From Dunaliella salina (Eukaryota > Chlorophyta > Chlorophyceae > Chlamydomonadales > Dunaliellaceae): a stretch of DNA of 15,291 nucleotides. The notes beneath the pieces are model-generated. The model saw only the letters and a list, made by a program, of their open reading frames with translations. It was not told the origin of the DNA and did no database searches. Every line of letters begins with the position of its first letter. The stretch's first letter is position 1. Of the stretch, positions 1 through 7,800 are shown one piece after another. A program made the translations under genes and the position numbers. The DNA is taken from the NCBI GenBank assembly GCA_002284615.2, contig MU069494.1, positions 570,647 through 585,937 on the forward strand. The letters are read 5' to 3'.

Positions 1-403
1 CAAATTTGGAAATGCAAAAGCAATTAATTCACCAATTTTCTGTGGAGTGCAATTAAGCAGTGCAATTAACGCTGGATTAATTGCAAGTGGTTGGAAATGC
101 ACCATCAATGCTCGTGGGCAAGCGGGCAAATTTGCTGGAAAGGACTGAGCTGACCAATGCAAGCAAGTGCAAGATGTAGCCAATATGGCTTGATAAGTGG
201 GAAGAAAGCAAGATTACCCATACATCTTTAATGTGTTTGTGTGGCTTGTTCCACATGTTTGGATACTTCTCCTTTGCCCCTTCCAGCTGAGGAGAAAGCT
301 TGTTGCAGAGGAAGCTCTTCCTGTGTCAATGAAGGAAAAGGACGTGCATTTGCTCATAAGACCATATTCACAATGCAGCAAGTACATGATTTTGAGAGCG
401 CAG

Positions 404-556
404 GCCTCCTTAAGTTTTTGAGGAGGTCTAGCCCTCCTTAAAACTTTTAAGGAGGTTGCCACCCCTCCTTAAGTTCGAAAAGCAAGCTCAACCGCCTTAA
501 AATTTTTTAAAGACCTCCGTAAATGGCGCCAGCCGCCTTAAGGAGGGGGGTCCTCC
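404..556. repeat. Cluster of five short hairpin units (CCTCCTTAA...)
   Basis: Five adjacent units start CCTCCTTAA or CCGCCTTAA, at about 405, 433, 464, 492 and 533. The second (433-455) is a near-perfect palindrome, CCTCCTTAAAA paired with TTTTAAGGAGG. Units 1, 2 and 5 fold on themselves; units 3 and 4 are degraded. No coding content. Confidence 0.7.
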
Positions 557-698
557 AGTAGGGATGAGATGGAAAGCTTTCTCCTCAGGGTGAGACATTT
601 TGCAGTATATGGCTCCATTCTCAGACTCACACCCCAGAGAACGCAATAGCAAACGGCTAACTTACCATCAATGGTCAGGGATGGGTAGCCACGTCGTC

Positions 699-745
699 TA
701 GGGCTAGGCTAGACGAGGCTCGGCGAGGCTATTTGGCGGATGGGG
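699..745 (+). repeat. Dispersed palindromic ~40-bp repeat, copy 1
   Basis: TAGGGCTAGGCTAGACGAGG, then CTCGGCGAGGCTATTTGGC. It matches 2380-2425 in the same orientation with only a few mismatches over about 40 bases. Confidence 0.65.
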
Positions 746-944
746 CTGACACCAGCTGGGAACTAGGGTCACCTAAAATGTTAGGAAATTTCGAAAAACG
801 CCCTCAAGTTCCCAGAAAATTCCCAGAAAATTCCAAACAACTACATAAAACAAATACGATGTCTGGGGAATTGTTATGGGATGACATATACGAGAGCAGT
901 ACATTGGGGTATATGCGGGTGAGGAAAGGATGGGCATGCAGCTG

Positions 945-1222
945 ATCAGTCTCAATGTCCGGACCCCCATCGGCGAGGTCGAAAAAAGCGGAAGAGTGAA
1001 AAGCGGATAAAAGACATAAAACAGAAAGATTAAGTGTTTGGGATAAGATTAGCCCAATTTGGTCCAGATAAAAAGCCCAGCCCCCCTCCGCTTCCTAGTG
1101 TTGTATTTTGGAGCCATTTCAATCCCAAACACTTGATTTTACTATTTCATGTCTTTTATCCACGTTTCGCTTTTTCCGCTTTTTTCGACCTCGCCGAGGG
1201 GGGTCCGGACATTGAGACTGAT
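945..1222. mobile_element. MITE-like element with ~100-bp terminal inverted repeats
   Basis: The left arm 945-1043 and right arm 1122-1222 are reverse complements at roughly 85-90% by eye, around a 78-bp centre. The ends read ATCAGTCTCAATGTCCGGAC and its complement. There is no coding capacity. The flanks show no clear target duplication beyond a possible 2-bp AT, so the superfamily is unknown. Confidence 0.8.
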
Positions 1223-1239
1223 AATCACCATAAAAATAA

Positions 1240-1878
1240 CAGAGGTGGGCAACAGGCCCAAATCGCTGGCAATGTTCTTTCCCACATTATTTTCCAGATA
1301 TGACCATGACAACCATAATACCAATCAACACTACGTTAACCAAAAAATGAAGAAAATCGGAGGACCCCAGATCACTCTCCTGGCCTCAGATCACCCTAAA
1401 ATGGCCCACAGCTCCACCCTGGGACCATTTTCACCCCCAAAATGTTTTTTTAATAACCCTTACACGATATGCTAACATCCTGCATATTCAAAAGTGGGAA
1501 TGAAGGAGGTCAAAAATTGACCTTTTTGGCACCCCCAGTGCTGGAATTTTTTCGAAGGAAAAAGGCTGAAATTCTGTACCTGACCAACCACTGGGTCTTT
1601 TCATTCCATTTTTGCGATGATATTATTTATTACAAGGACTCCAAATCACTAAAAATCACTCATTCTGGTGCTCTGGCTGGTTAGATATGGTGGGTGCCTA
1701 CTCAAAAAATAGGGTTCACGTTTGGGCAAATAGCAGAAGTGGCCGTGAATTGCACCTTTCAAATTCAGCAGCCACGGATACCATTTGATGCCAAGCACAG
1801 AAAGTGCAAAGTACGGCTACCATGGTAAAGGTACATTTCAAAAGGACCCCTGTTTGGGGCCTTCGTCGCCCACCTCTG
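1240..1878 (+). mobile_element. Non-autonomous DNA transposon A, 639 bp, CAGAGGTGGGC ends
   Basis: The left end is CAGAGGTGGGCAAC (1240-1253) and the right end is CGCCCACCTCTG (1867-1878). Flanks taaaaataa (1231-1239) and taaaaatga (1879-1887) form a 9-bp target duplication with one mismatch. The interior is closely related to elements B and C, including a stretch of about 65-70 identical bases shared with 7961 onward (starting gaccccagatcactctcc). No transposase is present. The ends resemble hAT ends by sequence, but hAT normally makes 8-bp duplications. Confidence 0.85.
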
Positions 1879-1925
1879 TAAAAATGATGAAAATAAAAAT
1901 GAAAATAATAAAAATAAAAAAAGAA

Positions 1926-1963
<38 letters not shown>

Positions 1964-2070
1964 TGATAGTAGTAATAATAATAATAATAATGTAATAATA
2001 GTAATAGTAATAATAATAATAATAATAGTAATAATATCAAATATTAAAAGTAATAGTAATAATAGTAATA
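1926..2070 (+). repeat. (AAT)n microsatellite, perfect then interrupted
   Basis: An uninterrupted (AAT)n run at about 1926-1960 is followed by variants (agt, aat) to 2070. The A-rich lead-in (1879-1925) and the motif ataatcaccataaaaa occur on both sides (1221-1236 and 2068-2083). Element A therefore landed inside an older AT-rich repeat. Confidence 0.9.
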
Positions 2071-2379
2071 ATCACCATAAAAACTTGTTTTTAGCTGAAG
2101 ACGACCTGAGGCCAGCTGCTTGAGCTCAAGCAGACTCAAGAACAAGATGCATACTTTTGGAGGAGGCAGTGCAGTGACAGGGGGAAAGGTCGGGAGGTCG
2201 TGGAGGAACGGAACACAAACTGAGTTGTTCTAACTCATCCCGGCTTGCTGGGCAGCCGTCCCACCTAAATTTATTCATTCAATATTTTCAAGAAACAGCC
2301 TTAAACAACTCAGATCGAATGAGGTCTCCTACAAAAAGTAGTTTTCTAACCAAAATCTCCCAACTAGGCCCTACCCATA

Positions 2380-2425
2380 TAGGGCTAGCCTAGAAGAGGC
2401 TCGACGAGCCTATTTGGCAAAGTGG
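2380..2425 (+). repeat. Dispersed palindromic ~40-bp repeat, copy 2
   Basis: It contains AGGCTCGACGAGCCT, a perfect 7-bp inverted repeat around one base, and a GGCTAGCC palindrome; copy 1 has lost both symmetries. It lies just upstream of the first LINE fragment. Confidence 0.65.
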
Positions 2426-2439
2426 GACACCCTATTCAC

Positions 2440-2831
2440 CCATGGCTACCAATGGTGCACCCTGCCCACTTACTCCCTTTCAGACTTCCCTTGATCTCCC
2501 CCAGGATAATATTCGCAGCGTGGCTCGCTTTAGACTCCGTGTCCATACCCTTCGTTGGGACAGCAACTTGGGACAGCAACTTGGGATTCTGGCTCTTTTC
2601 CAACTGTGACCTAAGGCTACTGGTGCTCTTCAAGATGAAAAGCATTTCATCTTTTTTTGCCCTCACCCTCTCCCTCAGGTAGTTCCACTTTGCATTAAGT
2701 ATGCCTCTTTTAATACCCATTGCGGGGCTCAGGAAGTGTCCATTTTTCTACAAGACAATAACAAACTTTATTTCTTTATTCACGGTATTGTTTCTCGTAC
2801 GAGCAGGCTAGCAGTCACGCGTCTTGCCTGA
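2440..2831 (+). pseudogene. LINE ORF2 C-terminal remnant, copy 1
   Basis: This frame reads DLPQDNIRSVARFRLRVHTL, a TGA, then KATGALQDEKHFIFFC and, later, FLQDNNKLYFFI, ending at TGA 2829-2831. The block 'IARF..R.HTLR..T..W' followed by 'LQDEKH.xFxC' is the post-reverse-transcriptase zinc-binding tail seen in many LINEs. The same blocks recur at 3430-3957 and, reversed, at about 3015-2865. It has an internal stop and lacks the expected first Cys pair, so it is decayed. No reverse transcriptase core is present upstream. Confidence 0.6.
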
Positions 2832-3119
2832 AGGCCTTATTTCTGTAAACCCTTGAAAACTTAATGGATCACACAAACAACATTGTGGTGCACGTCCTTG
2901 CCATCGGGCAGTCTCAACTCTCAGGGTGTGAGCTTGTAACCAGAAGCAGGCAATACTTCGCAGCATATTGCCTAGGGCAAGATGGAGGCATCTAGAAACA
3001 GGGAAGGACTGAGCCTCTTTTGTAAATCCACCATGAAGTCTTTTGTTCGGTGACAATAGGCTGACCAGAGCGAACACAGTGAGCGTAATAATTGCACCTA
3101 TCCAAGCCATGACACGCAA
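2808..3119 (-). pseudogene. LINE ORF2 C-terminal remnant, copy 2 (inverted)
   Basis: A 103-codon minus-strand frame contains SFPVSRCLHLALGNMLRSIA followed by CFWLQAHTLRVETARWQG and CCLCD. This lines up residue by residue with the plus-strand frame at 3500-3650 (PFSVPRYLHLDLGKHMLRNI, ARF, stop, LHAHTLRVQTSLWQ). The conserved part spans about 3015-2865. After CCLCD the match fades and the LQDEKH segment is not recognisable. The first ~30 residues show no similarity and may be unrelated sequence. Confidence 0.55.
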
Positions 3120-3399
3120 GCAAGAAGTTCAGATGTGCCCTTAAGCTTGCTAAAAAACTTTACACTAACCCGACCTGCTGAGTATACCCACAAACTTATA
3201 CCACTAAGAGCACGAGTCCCTTTCGCGGCCATATTCTAGAGCCATGAGCCTCAGCAATCCTCCAGGTCCACACCAGCCCTTTCTGTTTCAACCTTTTGTG
3301 GTGAAGGAACTCACAGCTCTCAGGAGCCATTGTGTTTCCTTTGTTGATGTAGGGAGAGTAGTATTCTGTGCCTACTTAGTTTTCCTTTATCTCTTGCCT

Positions 3400-3957
3400 T
3401 CTTCTTTCCCTTCCTTTGGCCCCCTTCTACCATGAGCGTGTGAACAAATTAGCCAAGTATCATCACTGGGTGGCTCTCCCTTTGAAGCCTCTGGCTGCTC
3501 ATGGAGCGCCCTTTTCTGTCCCTAGGTATTTGCATCTTGATTTAGGCAAGCATATGCTGAGAAACATCGCACGCTTTTGATTGCATGCACACACCCTAAG
3601 AGTTCAGACATCACTTTGGCAGGAGCACACTTCAGTTTGTGATAAATGTGACCAAGGAGGACTTCAAGATGAAAAACATGCTGTGTTCCTTTGTTCCTGC
3701 GGTCCTGTGTGTTCTCTTAGAAGGACTTCTGAACATCTCTTTTCTGATTTCCCCTCTGCTCACAGAGTTCTTCAGGACGAGACAGGCGCTTTTTACTACA
3801 CTCAGGCTAGTTCTGAGGATGTCTTTCATTTCTTACAGGACTAAACTAATGAGACTTATCGTTTTATTTCTAATCTCGTGGATATTTATTCTTTGGATGG
3901 AACAGTTCATCAGGTCGAGCAACCAAACAACCTGGCTGAAGGTCAAACCCAATTGTA
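3400..3957 (+). pseudogene. LINE ORF2 C-terminal remnant, copy 3
   Basis: One frame runs through HERVNKLAKYHHWVALPLKP, LDLGKHMLRNIARF, TGA, LHAHTLRVQTSLWQ, then a zinc-knuckle-like CDKCDQGGLQDEKHAVFLC (C-x2-C-x9-H-x4-C). It continues to DVFHFLQD, TAA (3842-3844), and TNETYRFISNLVDIYSLDGT before the final TAA at 3955-3957. These are features of the C-terminal tail of LINE reverse transcriptases. There are two in-frame stops and no catalytic domain. A poly(CCTTA)-like tail at about 4400-4420 may be the 3' end of the same element. Confidence 0.65.
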
Positions 3958-4368
3958 ACCTTGTAACCTTTGGCCCCCTTCTCCCCACCCATCGATCAAA
4001 TTTCTCTAATTTCAACCACCCCTCGTTTTTTTCTTTTCCGACCCTCCCTCAGAACCAAGCTTGGAATGGTCAAACACAACGGACTGAAATCTCCTAACGT
4101 GGATCCCAGTTTGGCCAAGCATGACCGGGGGTCAGGGGAAATTTCCTCAGCCTGAACGTCTTCTCTTCTTCTCTCATACGGAAACACCATCATTTCTTCA
4201 GCTGTGCACCTCCCGGTTGCCCAGCGCGCCTCAGAGACCTCATGAACCAAGCTCATGTTTAAGAATTTGCCAAGTTGGTGTCTGCATGCTTGAGATGCTG
4301 TGCCTGACTTTTGAGCAATGCTTTCATTTTTTGCTTAAATTGGTCTGGTTACAGGCCTCTAAGTCTCC

Positions 4369-4420
4369 GCTCAGCTGCCCTTGTAGGCGGATAAAGCGAT
4401 GTAACCTTACCTTACCTTAT
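4369..4420 (+). repeat. Possible retroelement 3' tail
   Basis: GCTCAGCTGCCCTTGTAGGC, then GATGTAACCTTACCTTACC. The first 20 bases recur with one change at 13905-13924, in the 69-bp tandem repeat. The terminal CCTTA repeats look like a retrotransposon tail. It may belong to LINE copy 3, about 400 bp upstream. Confidence 0.4.
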
Positions 4421-4653
4421 TCAAACACCAGCATGTAGGTGCATAAGGATCAAAAAACAAAAAAAGCTGTGCAGGGAAGCAAACCCGTAGAACTTTGTCC
4501 GCACATGTTTCCTTTCATACTGATCTGCTGTGCAAGTCCGAGAAAGCCAGTCACAAAGGCTCGCATTCCGAGAACGCTCCTTCCCCTGAATCTGTCAGGT
4601 CTGACAGGTCTGAGCTATAAGAGACAGAATGCAAATACTTTTTGCCCCACACA

Positions 4654-4780
4654 TTTATTTAATGCTCCTATCCCTTGATTGTGAGCTACCCATTGCAGTT
4701 CTGTACACCATCAAAGGTGTCCTCAACATACTCATTTCCATGTACAATTTGTGGAGCTCCAATCTCAATTACTTCCCCGT
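4654..4780 (-). promoter_or_regulatory. Candidate EB1 3' UTR with AATAAA-like poly(A) signal
   Basis: Downstream of the TGA the minus strand runs ~120 bases to ATTAAATAAATG, which contains AATAAA (4659-4654). Many green algae use TGTAA instead, and none is present close by on this strand, so the end of the transcript is uncertain. Confidence 0.25.
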
Positions 4781-4830
4781 TCACTCCACTGGCGCTGGCT
4801 GCTCCTCTTCCTGGGCTCCACCCTCCACAT
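4781..4830 (-). CDS. EB1: EB1 terminal exon: acidic tail and stop
   Basis: 50 nt. The acceptor is gcgtgttgcag before 4830. It encodes (D)VEGGAQEEEQPAPVE and then TGA at 4783-4781. EB1 tails are short and acidic, which fits. The tail ends in Pro-Val-Glu, not in the Glu-Glu-Tyr/Phe that animal and fungal EB1 use to bind CAP-Gly domains; as I recall, plant EB1s also lack that ending. An alternative acceptor at 5069 opens a frame with no EB1-like sequence and is less likely. Confidence 0.8.
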
Positions 4831-7800
4831 CTGCAACACGCAAGGCAGTCAGAGTGGAAGATTGGTGCGTTGTAACAAACAAAAGGCCTGTCCCATCAGT
4901 CCACCGCAAGAAGGCTGTTGGATGCACGAACAGCCCTGCCTGCGATACAAGTGCAGGGCAGCTCGTGCAGCACAAAACAAGCTATGTCTGTCAGGTGCAA
5001 CAAAAGGACTTCAATGGCGACTATCTGGGCGAGCATCTGAAGTTCACATGGCTTCCTAACAGACGCCTCTGCAAAGGAGGGGATAAATCAACCAGGCGTG
5101 CAGGTCCATGCTCTCAGCTTGTGCTCACCTAGAAAGATGCCCCCCGCAAAATCCTGCTGTGCATCAGTGAGGGCCTGCCTGCCCTCTGCCTGTGTCGCTG
5201 CATATAAGATGGCCTCCACCCGCTGGATGATCTGCAAATATGCAACACAAGTAGCAACCCTTCAAGAAACTGCTCCCCAAGTTCCATGCAGAGTTCCATG
5301 ATTGACTCCCTTACCTCTGCATGACCCTCAACTGCACACAATCCTCCATGACCCATACGGAACAAGAAAGAAATGGCGCAACTTGGATATGCACCATCCA
5401 TACTGCAAGTGTGAGATTTACAGAAATATGCCTTGGCAAGGAGATTGAGAGTGTGAGCACCACACCAGTGCATTGCTTGTAAGCACAAGCTGCAGAAGGA
5501 GGGACTCAAAATGACATGCACAATGCATGCAGGATGGACCATGCAACACCATTCAGGAACTATGACGCATGGCAGGGGCTCAAACTGCAAAGCACTTGCA
5601 ACACACAGACATTGGTGCTGCATCAGGTGGTGCATACATGCACCATTTTTGCTTGCCAGGTGGAGCGTACATGCACAATTTTTTCGCTTGTCAGGTGCTG
5701 CATACATGCACCATTTTTTTTGCTTGTCAGGTGGTGCACACATGCATCATTTTTTTTTTGCTTGTGAGGTGAAGCAAGCATGCAACATTTTTGTGCTTGT
5801 CAGGTGGTGCATGCATGCTACATTCTTTTTGCAAGTCAGGTGGTGTACACATGCAACCTTTTTTGTGCTTGACAGATGGTACATACATGCAAATTTCTTT
5901 GTTTGTCAGGAGACTTGTCCAAGACATTGATAGGAGCTGTCAAGACTCTCTAAAATACTTCAGTTGGTACCTGCAAAGTGGTCTCTGCAACCTCGTGAAT
6001 CCGTATGAAAGCATATATGCATACTTGCACATGCATTCAAAACATTAAAATAAAAAGCTACTAATGTACTTATTCCTGTACCAGATTTACTGGCCCAGCT
6101 GCACAGAGCCGGGGCATGCACAGTGGAGTTCCCAGCCTTTCCAAGGTATTGATGTATGCCAGGTTAGCTGAGAATGAGGAACACACAATCAGGTTCTACT
6201 GTTGTCACAGCAGCAGCTGCTCTCCGTGGCAAAGCAAAGGATAGTGAGTCGTTCCCACATCTGCTTGTCTGACACGAACCCCTCGAATCTGCTGGCCTGG
6301 AGCAGCAACGCTTCTAGCATGCAACACTTGAAGAAAACAAGTGTAATTGGTCATATCACATGCCTGTGCCTGGATTACAAGCCTGGATCACAAGCCTTGT
6401 GCCTGAAGCACAGGCCTGGATCATGAGGCTTTGCTTGGGCCACGTGGCTGGATCACGAGCCATGTGTCTCAAGCACAAGCCTAAATCACAAGGATTGGCC
6501 TGGATCACGAACCTCTGTTGGCACTGAAAAATGTTGAACCTTCCCACTTTGGCATAGGGGGTAAGCTGGCCCATTTGCCAGACATGCTCTTTCCCAACTT
6601 TTTTTTTCTTAATTTGACCATGCCAACCATTTGTAATCCTTGAAATATCATGTTCACCAAAAATTCATGAAATTTGTAGGATCCCAGATCGCTCTCCTGG
6701 CCCCAGATCACGTAAAAACGGCCCCCAGGTCCACCCTGGGGCCATTTTTCACTGCCAAAATATTTTCTTAATAACCCTTATATGATATGCTAACATCCTG
6801 CATTTTCAAAAATAGGAAAGGAGGAGGTCAAATTTTGTCCTTTTTGGCGCTTTTCAGGCAAGATTTTCCGGGAGATGGCTGAAATTTTGTATCTTACCAA
6901 CCACTGGGTTTTTTCACTCCATTTTTTTGCAATGATGTTCTTTTACCACAAGGACTTCAAATCTGTAAAAATACCCAATTTCGTGCAGTGGGTGATCTGG
7001 AATGGAGATTTAGTGGTAAAAACTCAGAGGTGGGCATATAACGTTATAAATAATGTTATATAACGTTATATTTGAAGAACTTCACACTGAAGTTTCACGA
7101 TTTCGTAATTGCAATCCTTTCAGTTTTGTGACTGTGAGGTGCTCAGCCGTATTGATTAGGATGAGTGAATTTGGAAGTGGTGCTGCGGCAGGTTTGGGTG
7201 ACGAGGGAGAGGTGGAGGATGGAGAAGAAGAGGCCAGGGAGGACAGGGAGAAATTTGAGGCGCACGAAAGTGTAGCACAGCTTAGGCAAGCTAAGCTGAG
7301 CTGTATGTCCAGTGGCGGGAGAGGCCGCGCTGAGTATTGGGCATGGTTGAAGCCTGTGTTGATGAGGAAAGGCCCAGGCAAGCCTTTGCAGTGCAGGCTG
7401 GTGTGCAACAGGGGCGGGGAGGCAGTGTGTGGGAAGGACCTGGCCAGTGACAATCCATGCCAAGTCTGCCAGTGACTACTACACATGGAGTGAAGTCATG
7501 CTCTCTCACAGATCTGGATGATGACATTGGAGCGCTTGATGAATAGGCTGTAGACACATGCTAAGTGCAAGGAAACAGAGTGTGTACTTTGGTCAGGACA
7601 TGCGTAGAATGCAGGGCTAGGAGAGTGTGAAGTTGTGCAGGAATGATGGCTTGAGAAAAGGATGTTTTACGCGCTTGGCGCAAACTCTGACTTTCAGACA
7701 CCTTTTTTTAGTCACCGTCTCATTTTTTGCTGGAAGTAAATTGGGTTCACAGTCTCTACTCATTGAGAGCTATCCAGTGATACCCTTGAAGTTGCGATTT

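Noticed and set aside
1221..2083. 16-bp direct repeat ataatcaccataaaaa as a long target duplication around 1237-2067
   Set aside because: Element A already has its own 9-bp duplications at 1231-1239 and 1879-1887; the 16-bp repeat is better explained by the surrounding AT-rich repeat.
1765..2123. Asn-rich (plus) and Tyr/Leu-rich (minus) open frames
   Set aside because: They are products of the (AAT)n microsatellite.
4616..4627. TATAAGAGACAG, identical to 12 of 19 bases of the Tn5 mosaic end used in sequencing adapters
   Set aside because: The remaining seven bases do not match and the flanks are ordinary, so adapter contamination is unlikely; probably coincidence.
4675..4780. Minus-strand GEVIEIGAPQIVHGNEYVED as an EB1 C-terminus
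   Set aside because: It is in another frame, after the TGA that ends the acidic tail, and would need an unsupported splice.
4629..5132. 167-codon plus-strand open frame
   Set aside because: It is antisense to two EB1 exons, has no recognisable domain, and the minus strand is clearly coding there.
5129..5743. 204-codon minus-strand open frame as one gene
   Set aside because: It runs through a minisatellite, an intron and an EB1 exon in a different reading frame from the exon. Only a short hAT-like motif is recognisable.
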